Part shown: positions 18,208 through 26,979 of the stretch, piece after piece
Numbering within the stretch: position 1 is the stretch's first letter
How the letters are laid out: every line of letters begins with the position of its first letter
Assembly (NCBI RefSeq): GCF_014803725.1
Contig: NZ_JAAVBE010000021.1
Location: forward strand, 35,466 to 99,465
From: Desulfovibrio sp.
GTDB lineage: Bacteria; Desulfobacterota; Desulfovibrionia; Desulfovibrionales; Desulfovibrionaceae
DNA length: 64,000 nt
Direction: 5' to 3'
Program-made: the position numbers and the translations under genes
Notes under the pieces: model-generated
Database searches by the model: none
What the model saw: the letters and a program-made list of their open reading frames with translations, nothing else
Told to the model about the DNA's origin: nothing

Positions 18208-20246
18208 CAATCCTCCCGATGGAGCACCAGCGCCACCATGGGCGGCAGGTAGAGCTCAATGTCCTGCTCCGGCCGGTCGGCGAGGGGCCGCGTGAAGTGC
18301 TCCAGCGGCGGCTTCGTTATATCGAGGTTGCCGTGGCCGCCGAAGCGCGGTTCATCAGACGACAGCAATTCCACATACTTGCCCGGCGTGACCGCAAAGA
18401 GCAGGCCCTCGCGGGCGCTGGTTTCGCTGAAGTTGAAGGCGAAGAGCAGGCGCCCGCGCTCGAAGGCCAGCAGCCTGTCCTCTTCGTGGATGTAACGGAA
18501 GAGGGGAGGCTTGCAAAAATCCTTCAGGTGCTCGCCCACGAGACCCACGAGCTGGGCCTTGTCCCAGGCGGCGAGGCCCGAATACTTGAGGTCGGGCTGG
18601 TCGGCGAGGTGCCACTGCCGGTGGGCATGCTCTTCCGCGTCCAGCCATTCCGGGTGACCGAACTCGTTCCCCATGAAGTTGAGATAGCCCGCGTCGGCCG
18701 TCGCGAGCGTGATGAGCCGCATGAGGCGGTAAAAGGCCAGCCCGCGCGAGATGTTCCAGCTTTCCGAGTCCTTGCCCATGCCGCTGTACATGGCATCGCC
18801 GAGCAGGCGCCAGATCATGGCGTCGTCGCCGTTGATGCACTGGTCGTGGCATTCCACATAGCTGATGGTGCGGTCATAGGGGCGGTGATTGGTCATTTCG
18901 TACCAGAGGCTCCCCATGTCGCGCGGGTTTTCCACGGCCTTGGCCCAATAGTCGGGGATGCCCATGGCAAAGCGGTAATCAAAGCCCAGGCCTCCCTCTG
19001 ACGGCGGGCAGGTGAGGCCCGGCATGCCCGAGAATTCCTCGGCGATGGTCACGCCGTGGGGCACCTCCTCATGGACGAGCGCATTGGCGAGGCAGAGATA
19101 CAGCTCGCCCGCGGCGTCCTCGCGCGGCTCGCCGTCCTTGCCGAAGAAGCAGCGCCCCACATGGGAGAAGTCGTCGTCGCGCCCGTGGTCGATATAGAGC
19201 ATGTTGCCCACGGCGTCGAAGCGGAAGCCGTCGAGCCGGTATTCTTCGAGCCAGTAGCGGCAATTGGAGAGCAGGAAACGCCGGGTCATCTCCTGACTGT
19301 AGTCGAAGGAGGGCGTGCCCCACTGGTTGACCTTGCTGCTGAAGAAGTAGTGACTGCCGTCATAGGCGGCGAGGCCCTGCTCGGTATTGGAGGCTGCGTG
19401 GCTGTGGGTGATGTCGAGGATGACGGCGAGCCCGAGCCCATGGGCCGCATCCACCAGGGCCTTGAAGCCGTCCGGCGTGCCGTAGCGGGAGCTCGGCGCG
19501 AAATAGCTGCTCACCTGGTAGCCGAAGGAGCGGTAGAGCGGGTGCTCGAGGATGCCCATGAGCTGTACGGCGGTATAGCCGTCCGCCTTGACGCGCGGCA
19601 GGACCGAGCTGATGAAGTAGTCATAGGTGCCCACGCTGTCGCCCTTGTGGTCAAGGGAAGATTGCGCCATGCCCACATGCGCCTCGTAGATGCGCGGGAA
19701 GACCAGGGGCCCGGGGCGCCGGTGCCGGAACTGGTAGGGCTCGGCCGGGCACCAGACGCGCGCGCACCACTGCTCGGGCACGGCCTTGTCCTGCTCCACC
19801 CAGTTGGCGAAGGCGGGCACGCGCCGGAGGGGCGGCGGCGTCTTGCCGAGGCCGGCCGCCATGCTCCCCCTGGGCTGGACGCGCAATTCCACATATTCGC
19901 CGTGCTCCAGCGCGTCGCGGGGCAAGATCAGCTCAAAGACGCCGCCCTCCTTGCGCTCGAAGCGGTGGCTCGCGCGCCGCTGGAAGTTGAGACGGCTCGT
20001 GGTCAGCCACACATCTTCGGCGTGGGGCATGTATTCGCGCCAGCGCCAATGGCTTGCGCCGTCAGCATCGTGGATGAGGTGCAGCCCGAAGGTCTTGTAA
20101 AGGTCCGCATAGGCGCGCAACGAGCCGTACGTCGCAGTGATGCGCTCCATTTCTGCGGTGAAATCGCGGCTGCGCCGGACAAGAAAGTCATGGTAGGGCG
20201 CAAGCGCCGGATCTTCCAGAGGATTTTGGGGCGGCGTGTACGACAT
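18207..20246 (-). CDS. glgB: GH13 1,4-alpha-glucan branching enzyme (GlgB-like)
   Basis: Introduces alpha-1,6 branches into alpha-glucans. 679 residues. There is an N-terminal CBM48-like region, then the GH13 barrel: region I LDITHSHAASN, region II with the nucleophile Asp (YRLDGFRFDAVGNMLY), region III with the acid Glu (TIAEEFSGMPG), and region IV (YVECHDQCINGDD). A C-terminal beta domain ends in LPPMVALVLH. The short N terminus and the NMLY/SGMP motifs resemble the eukaryote-type (GH13_8) enzymes more than classical GlgB. No glycogen synthase or glgC is nearby. It overlaps the downstream gene by one base. Confidence 0.85.
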   Translation of the reverse strand: MSYTPPQNPLEDPALAPYHDFLVRRSRDFTAEMERITATYGSLRAYADLYKTFGLHLIHDADGASHWRWREYMPHAEDVWLTTSRLNFQRRASHRFERKEGGVFELILPRDALEHGEYVELRVQPRGSMAAGLGKTPPPLRRVPAFANWVEQDKAVPEQWCARVWCPAEPYQFRHRRPGPLVFPRIYEAHVGMAQSSLDHKGDSVGTYDYFISSVLPRVKADGYTAVQLMGILEHPLYRSFGYQVSSYFAPSSRYGTPDGFKALVDAAHGLGLAVILDITHSHAASNTEQGLAAYDGSHYFFSSKVNQWGTPSFDYSQEMTRRFLLSNCRYWLEEYRLDGFRFDAVGNMLYIDHGRDDDFSHVGRCFFGKDGEPREDAAGELYLCLANALVHEEVPHGVTIAEEFSGMPGLTCPPSEGGLGFDYRFAMGIPDYWAKAVENPRDMGSLWYEMTNHRPYDRTISYVECHDQCINGDDAMIWRLLGDAMYSGMGKDSESWNISRGLAFYRLMRLITLATADAGYLNFMGNEFGHPEWLDAEEHAHRQWHLADQPDLKYSGLAAWDKAQLVGLVGEHLKDFCKPPLFRYIHEEDRLLAFERGRLLFAFNFSETSAREGLLFAVTPGKYVELLSSDEPRFGGHGNLDITKPPLEHFTRPLADRPEQDIELYLPPMVALVLHRED

Positions 20247-20319
20247 GGCGAGTTCTCCCGCACACGGCGGTCATGCCGCGCGTCGTAAGCCGCGCACAAT
20301 GCGCGTCCGGGCGCAGCGT

Positions 20320-21243
20320 TCAGGGCTGCCCGCGCCACTCCTTGCCGGAGAGGTGGGCCAGGCAGCGGATGAGGGCTTGGGTGCCGTCCTGTCCGTGGCC
20401 CCTGGCCTGCATCATCCGATAAAATTCCTCGGCCAGGGTGGCGCCGGGAAGCACCAGCTTCATGCGGCGGCATTCCTCGAGGCAGAGGCCGAGATCCTTG
20501 ATGAAATGGTCAATGAAGAAACCGGGCGCATAGTCGCGCTTGAGCAGGCGCCGGCCCAGGGTGTTCATGGCCGTGCTGCCGCCGGCCCCGGGCACCACGA
20601 GCTCAAGCCACTCGGCCACGTCGAGGCCGGCCTCCTGCGCGAAAAGCATGGACTCACACACGCTGAACATGACGCCGGCCACGGCGATCTGGTTGGCGAG
20701 CTTGGCCTGCTGGCCCGTGCCCGGTCCTCCGCAGTGCATGATCCGCTTGCCCATGGCCTCGAAGCAGGGGCGCAGCTTCGCAAGCGCTGCGGCGTCGCCG
20801 CCCACGAAGATGGACAGCGTGGCCTCGCGCGCGCCCACATCGCCGCCGGTCACCGGCGCGTCGAGGCTGGAGCAGCCCTTCGCCGCGGCCTCGGCGGCGA
20901 TGCGCCGGGCGAGCTCCGGGCTCGAGGTGGTCATGTCGCAGAGGATGCCGCCCGCCCCAAGGCCGCCGAGGGCGCCGGTCGGTCCGAGCATGACGGCCTC
21001 CACATCGGCCGGATAGCCCACGATGGAAAAGACCGCATCAGAAGCGGCCGCCACGGCTGCCGGGCTGTCGGCCCAGGCGGCGCCGCGCGCGATGAGCGGC
21101 TCGGCCTTGCCCTTGCTGCGGGTATAGACGGTGAGCGGCCAGCCCGCGTCCAGCAGATGGCCGGCCATGGAATGCCCCATGACGCCGGTGCCGATCCAGC
21201 CGATGCGCATCTGCTTCGTTCCCTGCGTGCCTTCTGCCGTCAT
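20320..21243 (-). CDS. Beta-hydroxyacid dehydrogenase (3-hydroxyisobutyrate/tartronate-semialdehyde reductase family)
   Basis: NAD(P)-dependent oxidoreductase. The start is set at ATG 21243 (GGGAGCAGGGC upstream), giving 307 residues; the track start lies well upstream. Seen: Rossmann motif IGWIGTGVMGHSMAGHLLDAG, the substrate-loop signature LDAPVTGGDVGAREATLSIF, the catalytic Lys region (GQQAKLANQIAVAG) and the C-terminal helical domain (LLKRDYAPGFFIDHFIKDLGL). Members act on 3-hydroxyisobutyrate, 2-hydroxy-3-oxopropionate or related acids; the exact substrate cannot be read. It precedes glgB by 73 bp on the same strand. Confidence 0.85.
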   Translation of the reverse strand: MTAEGTQGTKQMRIGWIGTGVMGHSMAGHLLDAGWPLTVYTRSKGKAEPLIARGAAWADSPAAVAAASDAVFSIVGYPADVEAVMLGPTGALGGLGAGGILCDMTTSSPELARRIAAEAAAKGCSSLDAPVTGGDVGAREATLSIFVGGDAAALAKLRPCFEAMGKRIMHCGGPGTGQQAKLANQIAVAGVMFSVCESMLFAQEAGLDVAEWLELVVPGAGGSTAMNTLGRRLLKRDYAPGFFIDHFIKDLGLCLEECRRMKLVLPGATLAEEFYRMMQARGHGQDGTQALIRCLAHLSGKEWRGQP

Positions 21244-21327
21244 GCCCTGCTCCCTTGTGCCTCGGGCGGGTGCGCCCCGCCGGTTTCTCCATGTGTGGGC
21301 CAAGTATTTCGCACCTGGCATTTTTTT

Positions 21328-22071
21328 TCAAGACCTGGGCTTTTCCTCTTCCTCATAAGTGGGTTCGCCGTCCGGGTCGGTGCGCGGAAAGAGGGAAAAG
21401 GACGGTTCATCCGCTGCCTCCCCCGCATCGGCGGCCGCCGTGGGCGTAGGCGGCACCGCGGGCGTGCGCATGGCGCCGTGCCACAGGGCCACGCCGGCCC
21501 CGAGCCAGCCCGCGAGCAGGAGAACGCCCATGAGCGCGCAGCCGAGGCGCTTCTTGTGCGGGGAGTCAGCTTCGCTCTCCGGCGCTGCCGCCACGCCGGA
21601 AGGGAGGCCTGCATCGTCGCCGCCGAGAACTTCGGGCGTGGGCTCCACGCCTTCGTCGATGGCGTTTTCCACGTCAGGGGCTGGAATGTCCGGCCCCGTG
21701 GGCGTGAATCCGGGTACGGGTGGCGGCGTCACGCCCACGGGCTCGCCGCCGATGATGTGCGACTGGTCGAGCCACTCAAGCATGAGGGCGCACGAGCCGG
21801 CGCCCGGGATGGTGAGCGTGTAGTCGTCGCCCGGGTCGAGGTCGTCCACGATGCCGGGGCCGAGCATGAGGCGCTGGACGCCCTCCCCGCTGTCCCAGCC
21901 GTCGGGCGTGAGCGAGGTCTCTTCCTTGCCCCAGCCGGAGCCGGAAAGCCACGCGCCGTCGGACGCGCGCCGGAGGAGGATGACGGGGGATTCCAGCGGG
22001 GGCGCCCCGTGGAGCTCGATGACGGAGTAGCCGGGGCCTTGGTGCGGATCGGGGAGAAGTGCGGCGCGCAT
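21328..22071 (-). CDS. Unknown single-pass membrane protein
   Basis: 247 residues if started at ATG 22071 (MRAALLPDPHQGPGYSVIEL); the ribosome-binding site is weak, so the start is uncertain. The N-terminal ~95 residues look like a soluble beta-rich domain (SPVILLRRASDGAWLSGSG; DDYTLTIPGAGSCALMLEWL). A long acidic, proline-rich linker follows, then one membrane segment (LGCALMGVLLLAGWLGAGVALW), and a short acidic tail (EEEEKPRS). There is no signal peptide. No family recognised. It could be a scaffold with a cytoplasmic domain tethered to the inner membrane. Confidence 0.65.
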   Translation of the reverse strand: MRAALLPDPHQGPGYSVIELHGAPPLESPVILLRRASDGAWLSGSGWGKEETSLTPDGWDSGEGVQRLMLGPGIVDDLDPGDDYTLTIPGAGSCALMLEWLDQSHIIGGEPVGVTPPPVPGFTPTGPDIPAPDVENAIDEGVEPTPEVLGGDDAGLPSGVAAAPESEADSPHKKRLGCALMGVLLLAGWLGAGVALWHGAMRTPAVPPTPTAAADAGEAADEPSFSLFPRTDPDGEPTYEEEEKPRS

Positions 22072-22172
22072 GGCAGTTCCAGGAAATGTGTCAAAAGATG
22101 CTGCCCAAGTGTAGCAGCAGGCGGGGCGCCTCTTCAAGGGTTTTGCGGGCGGCGCCGGGGTGCGGAAGCCAT

Positions 22173-22201
22173 TTGCCAAAGGCGGCATTCTGCGCTATAG
22201 A
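22173..22201 (+). promoter_or_regulatory. Promoter candidate for the TRAP-TAXI operon
   Basis: TTGCCA (22173-22178), 17-bp spacer, TATAGA (22196-22201), about 85 bp before the binding-protein start. Five of six -35 bases and four of six -10 bases match sigma-70 consensus. Confidence 0.6.
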
Positions 22202-22286
22202 GGCGGCTTCCCATAAATGTTCCTCCTGTGCGCGGCCGGCCTGCGCGCATCCGGCGGGAAAATCATTTTTTTAAGGAGCAGCGCTG

Positions 22287-23240
22287 ATGAAAAAAATCAT
22301 GGGCCTTCTTCTCGCTGGCGCCCTCATCCTTGCCGCGGGCGCGGCGTCCGCGGCCGACGGCAAGCGGCTCACCCTGGCCACGGGTGGCACGTCCGGCGTG
22401 TATTATCCCCTGGGCGGCGCCATCGGCCAGGTGCTGAGCAACAAGAGCGACGGCGCGCTTTCCGTCACGGCCCAGGCCACGGGCGCCTCCGGCGAGAACA
22501 TGCGCCTTGTGGAAGCAGGTGACGTGGACTTCGCCATCGTCCAGAACGATGTGGCCGACGCGGCCTTCAACGGCAATGCCCCCTTCAAGGGCAAGCTCGG
22601 CGACGTGCGCGCCATCGCCCGCCTCTATCCCGAATACATCCACGTGGTCGCCAGCAAGGACAGCGGCGTGAAGAACCTTGAGGACTTTAAGGGCAAGAAG
22701 ATCTCCGTGGGCGCCCGCGGCAGCGGCAACGAGGTGAACTGCCGCCAGATCTTCGACTTCTACGGGCTGGACTACAAGAACCTGGAACCCATCTTCCTGC
22801 CCTATGGCGAGACGGCCGACCAGTTCAAGGACCGCCAGGTGGACGGCTTCGTCTTCTCCATCGGCACGCCGAGCCCGGCCATCCAGGACATCACCACCAC
22901 CCAGGATGTCGTCTTCGTGCCGCTTGAAGGCGCCAAGGCGGACGAGGTCATCGCCAAGTTCCCCTATCTCGTCAAGGACGCCATCCCGGCCAAGACCTAC
23001 AAGGGCCAGGAAAACGATGTGCCGACCCTCTCCGTCCAGGCCATCCTCGTGGCCAACAAGGACATGCCCGATGACGTGGCTTACAACCTCACCAAGACGC
23101 TCTTCGAGAATCTTGGCGACGTGGCCAAGGGGCACAACAAGGGCTCGGAGATCCTGCTCGAAAAGGCTGCCGACGGCGTGACCATCCCCTTCCATCCGGG
23201 TGCGGAAAAGTACCTCAAGGAAAAGGGCATCCTGAAGTAA
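22287..23240 (+). CDS. TAXI-family TRAP transporter solute-binding protein
   Basis: Periplasmic substrate-binding subunit. 317 residues with a signal peptide (MKKIMGLLLAGALILAAGAASA), then the TAXI signature TLATGGTSGVYYPLGGAIGQ at the mature N terminus, AQATGASGENMRLVEAGDVD, and the C-terminal region (VAYNLTKTLFENLGDVAKGH). AAGGAG precedes the ATG. It is the first gene of the operon with DUF1850 and the fused permease. TAXI substrates are mostly unknown, often dicarboxylates or amino acids; the sequence does not say which. Confidence 0.95.
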   Translation: MKKIMGLLLAGALILAAGAASAADGKRLTLATGGTSGVYYPLGGAIGQVLSNKSDGALSVTAQATGASGENMRLVEAGDVDFAIVQNDVADAAFNGNAPFKGKLGDVRAIARLYPEYIHVVASKDSGVKNLEDFKGKKISVGARGSGNEVNCRQIFDFYGLDYKNLEPIFLPYGETADQFKDRQVDGFVFSIGTPSPAIQDITTTQDVVFVPLEGAKADEVIAKFPYLVKDAIPAKTYKGQENDVPTLSVQAILVANKDMPDDVAYNLTKTLFENLGDVAKGHNKGSEILLEKAADGVTIPFHPGAEKYLKEKGILK

Positions 23241-23243
23241 GCC

Positions 23244-23864
23244 TTGAAGCGTTCTGTTGAACCAATGCAGCATTGCGACGGCCGGGCGGGCTCTGTTCCC
23301 GCCCGGCGCGGTTTTTCGCAGCGCCGGGCACGCGCCGCGCGCCCACTCGCCGCGCTCGGCCTGTGCCTTTTGCTGCTGGCGCCGGCCGCGGCCTTCGCCG
23401 CGCAAGGGGCCTCCGGCGAGCTTTGCGTCCGCGATGCCGGGGGCGCGCTCGTGGGGGCGTGGCCGCTCGGGGAGGGGGAGGGCTTTGCCATCCGCTACAC
23501 CCACTCCGTGGCGCTGACGCCGGTGGAAGACCATTTCATCATCAGGGACGGCGTCATCAATCTGGACAAGACGGTGTATCAGGATTTCGGCGCCGGCCTT
23601 CCCTCGGCGCCCGAACCGGGCCAGCAGATGAGCGCCGGCAATGGCCGCATCGTCATGAGCGGCTACGCGCGGCCCCTCAAGACCTTTGACGTGCGCGTGG
23701 GGCGCGTGGCCGGGCATGCCCTGCTGCTGCCCGCAAGCGCCGGGGGTGGGGAAGTGCCCTTCACCAGGCTCGCCCCGTCCGGGAGCGCCCTTACCTTTAC
23801 CTATGCCCCGCAGGGATGCGGTGCCTGGGCACAGCCCCAGGAGCCATTGCAGAGGCAGCCATGA
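23244..23864 (+). CDS. DUF1850 protein of TRAP-TAXI operon
   Basis: About 200-residue exported protein. A hydrophobic segment (PLAALGLCLLLLAPAAAFAA) acts as signal or anchor, followed by the DUF1850 domain (FAIRYTHSVALTPVEDHFII ... DFGAGLPSAPEPGQQMSAGN). The start is uncertain: TTG at 23244 three bases after the upstream stop, or ATG at 23265; neither has a good ribosome-binding site. Its stop overlaps the permease ATG (ATGA). DUF1850 genes are regularly found between the binding protein and permease of TAXI systems. The function is unknown; an accessory role in transport is inferred. Confidence 0.85.
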   Translation: MKRSVEPMQHCDGRAGSVPARRGFSQRRARAARPLAALGLCLLLLAPAAAFAAQGASGELCVRDAGGALVGAWPLGEGEGFAIRYTHSVALTPVEDHFIIRDGVINLDKTVYQDFGAGLPSAPEPGQQMSAGNGRIVMSGYARPLKTFDVRVGRVAGHALLLPASAGGGEVPFTRLAPSGSALTFTYAPQGCGAWAQPQEPLQRQP

Positions 23865-25984
23865 GTCACAAAGAGCGGATGCAGGTCATCGGGCAGGAAG
23901 GTTCCGGCGGGTTCGCCCTTGAGGAGGGGAGCCGGCTGGATTCCGACGCCGCCGAAAAAATACAGGACACGCTGGACGTTTCGGAAATCGTCGCCAAGTA
24001 TGACAAGGAGGCGACCTTCCGCACCTTCCGGGGCTGGCTCAAGATTTTCATCAGCTGCGTCTGTATCGTCTTTTCCGGCTTCCAGCTCTTCACGGCGGCC
24101 ACCGGCCTCTACCCCCCGCAGATCCAGCGCTCCATCCATCTCGGCTTTGTGCTCGTGCTCATCTACCTGCTCTATCCGGCCAAGGCCGATGGCAACAAGC
24201 ACCGGCTCAACTGGTATGACGTGCTGCTGGCCGCTGCCGGCGCCGCGGTGTGCGGCTACATCATCTGGAACTACGACACCATCGTGCTGGACGCCGGGCC
24301 GCCCACCGAGCTGGATTTCATCTTCGGCTGCGCGTCCATCCTGCTGGTGCTTGAGGCGACCCGGCGCATCGTGGGCCTGCCCATCACCATCGTGGCCATC
24401 GTCTTTTTGCTCTACGCCAAGTTCGGGAACCTCATCCCTGGCATGCTCGGGCATCCCGGCTTTTCGCTCAAGCGCATCGTGGGCCACATGTACCTGACCA
24501 CCGAGGGCCTGTTCGGCATGCCGCTCGGCGTGGCCGCGTCCTTCGTGTTCCTCTTCATCCTCTTCGGCGCCTTTTTGCACAGCACGGGTCTCGGCAAGTT
24601 CTTCATCGACCTCGCCCTCGGCGCGGCCGGCCGGTTCGTGGGCGGCCCGGCCAAGGTGGCCGTGCTCGCCAGCGGCTTCTTTGGCACCATCTCCGGCTCC
24701 TCGGTGGCAAATACCGTCTCCACCGGCACCTTCACCATCCCGCTCATGAAGAGCGTGGGCTATCGCGGCGCCTTCGCCGGCGCCGTTGAGGCCGCCTCGT
24801 CCACGGGCGGCCAGATCATGCCGCCCATCATGGGCGCCGCCGCCTTCATCATGGCGCAGTTTTTGGGCGTGGGCTATGTGGAGATCGCCAAGGCGGCGCT
24901 CATCCCGGCGCTGCTCTATTATCTCGCCGTGGGCTTCATGGTGCACATGGAGGCCAAGCGCCTCGGCCTCAAGGGCATCCCCAGGGACCGCCTCCCCAAG
25001 CCCCTGCATGTGCTCAGGCACGGCGGCTACCTGCTCATTCCCATCATCGTGCTCGTCTACTTGCTCATGCAGGGGTATACGCCGCTCAAGTCGGCCTATT
25101 ACTGTATCGTGACGACGGTGGTCATCTCCCTGGTGGCCAACAACTGGAAGGCATGGGCCGGCGCGGGCCCGAGCGGCATGACCGTGCGGAGCAGCCTCGC
25201 CCAGTGCAACCGCATGGCCCTGAAAGACGTGCTCATGGCCATGGAGAACGGCGGCCGCCTCGCGCTCGGCGTTTCCGCGGCCTGCGCCTGTACGGGCTTT
25301 GTCATCGGCGTGGTGACGCTCACCGGCGTGGGCCTCAAGCTCGCCAACGCCATCCTCGCGCTTTCGGCGGGCAGCTTCGCGCTCACCCTGGTGCTGACCA
25401 TGTTCTCGTCCATCATCCTGGGCATGGGCCTTCCCACCACGGCCAAGTACATCGTGCTCGCCACCATCGCCGCGCCGGCCATCCAGAGCTTCGGCGTGCC
25501 CCAGCTGGCCGCGCATCTTTTCATCATGTATTTCGGCATCCTGGCCGACCTGACGCCCCCGGTGGCGCTCGCCGCCTATGCGGCAGCGGGCATCGCCCGG
25601 GCCGAGCCCAATGCCACGGGCTTCATGGCGGTGAAGCTCGCTTTCGCGGGCTTCCTCATCCCCTATATCTTCTGTTACAACCCGGCCCTTCTGATGATCG
25701 GCGCGGATACGTGGGAGATCGTCTTCATCGTCTGCACGGCCGCGGTGGGCATCGCCGCGCTGTCCTTCGCGAGCGTGGGCTACTGGCTCAGAAACCTCTA
25801 TTTCTGGGAGCGGCTCATCCTCGTGGCCGCGGCCATCACGCTCATCACCCCGGGTCTCAAGACCGACCTCATCGGCCTTGGGCTCATGGCCGGGGTCTAT
25901 GTGCTCCAGCGGGTCTTCAAGGAAGGCCCGGGCCAGCCCCTCATACAAGGGGGGAAGGGCAGCGAGGCCGCTCCTGCCGGCTAG
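23861..25984 (+). CDS. TRAP transporter fused permease (DctQM type)
   Basis: Inner-membrane part of the TRAP-TAXI secondary transporter. 707 residues from ATG 23861 (track start is too early). A cytoplasmic tail of about 60 residues is followed by four to five helices like the small DctQ subunit and then about 12 helices of DctM, in one chain. DctM motifs include LASGFFGTISGSSVANTVST, EAASSTGGQIMPPIMGAAAF and GMGLPTTAKYIVLATIAAPA. It is coupled to the DUF1850 gene by ATGA. A terminator follows. Confidence 0.95.
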   Translation: MSHKERMQVIGQEGSGGFALEEGSRLDSDAAEKIQDTLDVSEIVAKYDKEATFRTFRGWLKIFISCVCIVFSGFQLFTAATGLYPPQIQRSIHLGFVLVLIYLLYPAKADGNKHRLNWYDVLLAAAGAAVCGYIIWNYDTIVLDAGPPTELDFIFGCASILLVLEATRRIVGLPITIVAIVFLLYAKFGNLIPGMLGHPGFSLKRIVGHMYLTTEGLFGMPLGVAASFVFLFILFGAFLHSTGLGKFFIDLALGAAGRFVGGPAKVAVLASGFFGTISGSSVANTVSTGTFTIPLMKSVGYRGAFAGAVEAASSTGGQIMPPIMGAAAFIMAQFLGVGYVEIAKAALIPALLYYLAVGFMVHMEAKRLGLKGIPRDRLPKPLHVLRHGGYLLIPIIVLVYLLMQGYTPLKSAYYCIVTTVVISLVANNWKAWAGAGPSGMTVRSSLAQCNRMALKDVLMAMENGGRLALGVSAACACTGFVIGVVTLTGVGLKLANAILALSAGSFALTLVLTMFSSIILGMGLPTTAKYIVLATIAAPAIQSFGVPQLAAHLFIMYFGILADLTPPVALAAYAAAGIARAEPNATGFMAVKLAFAGFLIPYIFCYNPALLMIGADTWEIVFIVCTAAVGIAALSFASVGYWLRNLYFWERLILVAAAITLITPGLKTDLIGLGLMAGVYVLQRVFKEGPGQPLIQGGKGSEAAPAG

Positions 25985-26018
25985 ACTTTTCGCTTCAGGC
26001 CATATTTGCTGAACATAC

Positions 26019-26046
26019 AGGGGCTTCCCGCAAGGGCGCCCCTTTT
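26019..26046 (+). terminator. Terminator of the TRAP-TAXI operon
   Basis: AGGGGC ... GCCCCT stem, 6 bp, with an inner CCC-gcaa-GGG pairing, followed by TTT; 35 bp after the permease stop. Confidence 0.6.
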
Positions 26047-26112
26047 CAATCTGTGATTTAATGAAGGCGAGGAACGGACAATAAAATAGGAAAAAAATCA
26101 GTGTGAGACTGA

Positions 26113-26154
26113 AAAACAACTTGTCATGTATTTTTCTTCGTGCTAGGTTGTTTT
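26113..26154 (+). promoter_or_regulatory. Promoter and inverted repeat upstream of the S24 repressor gene
   Basis: TTGTCA (26121-26126), 17-bp spacer, TAGGTT (26144-26149), flanked by an inverted repeat AAAACAAC (26113-26120) / GTTGTTTT (26147-26154) whose right arm overlaps the -10. An AT-rich island of about 130 bp surrounds it. The layout suits autoregulation by the repressor encoded 70 bp downstream. Confidence 0.45.
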
Positions 26155-26223
26155 CGGGTTCCGAACTGCCTTAGCCTGCCTGTTCCGCACACGCCCCGAT
26201 GGGCCCCATCTTGTGAGGATGCC

Positions 26224-26934
26224 ATGGTACCGCTGCCCGCCTCCCCCCGTACCAGCGATGAAGCCGCCCAGTGTCTTTCCCGCCTCATGCGCGCGCTTGA
26301 CGTGACCACGGATGCCGAGCTCGCCCGCGCCCTGGGCATCACGCCGCAGTCCGTCAACGGTGCGCGCAAGCGCCGTGAGGTGCCCCCGGCCTGGATCCAG
26401 GCCTGTGCGGCGCAGACGGGCGTCAATGCCCACTGGCTTTTTTTCGGGCGGGGGCCCGAGCGCCTGCCCGAAGCCGGCGAGGGGGAACTGCCCGCCGCCC
26501 CTGCCGACTGCGAGACCGACCTTGTGACCATCCCCCTCGCCGAGGCGCGGCTTTCCGCGGGCACAGGCAGCCTTGAGGTCAGCGGCGCCCAGGAGGGGGG
26601 CTATGCCTTCCGCAGCGATTTTCTGCGCCGCAAGGGCAATCCGCGTCGCATGGTGCTCATGCGCGTTTCGGGCGACAGCATGGTGCCGGAAATCTTTGAC
26701 AACGATGTGGTCCTGCTGGATCAGGGCCAGACGGACATCACGCCCGGCCGGCTCTACGCCGTGGGCTTTGAGGACGCCATCTATATCAAGCGGGTGGACA
26801 AGCTCCCCGGGAAGGTCGTCCTGCATAGCGCCAACCCCGCCTATCCGCCCCTGAGCCTTGACTTGCGCGGCGACGGCGCGGACCAGTTCCGCGTCATCGG
26901 GCGCGTGCTCTGGTCCGGGCGCGAATATCGTTGA
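26224..26934 (+). CDS. CI/LexA-type repressor: HTH plus S24 peptidase domain
   Basis: 236 residues from ATG 26224 (GAGGAT upstream; the track start is too early). The N-terminal CI-type helix-turn-helix (about 14-60, TTDAELARALGITPQSVNGA) ends in the AHWLFFGRGPERL pattern seen in phage CI-like repressors. The C-terminal S24 domain has the Ser of MRVSGDSMVPEIFDNDVVLL and the Lys of AIYIKRVDKLPG, the self-cleavage dyad. It could be an SOS-responsive switch or a stand-alone stress regulator. No integrase or phage structural gene is near, so this is either a domesticated repressor or a prophage relic. Confidence 0.85.
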   Translation: MVPLPASPRTSDEAAQCLSRLMRALDVTTDAELARALGITPQSVNGARKRREVPPAWIQACAAQTGVNAHWLFFGRGPERLPEAGEGELPAAPADCETDLVTIPLAEARLSAGTGSLEVSGAQEGGYAFRSDFLRRKGNPRRMVLMRVSGDSMVPEIFDNDVVLLDQGQTDITPGRLYAVGFEDAIYIKRVDKLPGKVVLHSANPAYPPLSLDLRGDGADQFRVIGRVLWSGREYR

Positions 26935-26979
26935 CGCGGCTCCGCGGGGATTGCAGGAGACCGGTGCGGAGATAAACGC

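Noticed and set aside
23801-26119. 772-aa minus-strand ORF over the TRAP permease
   Set aside because: Shadow of a multi-helix membrane protein: the hydrophobic codons read as His/Glu/Asp on the other strand.
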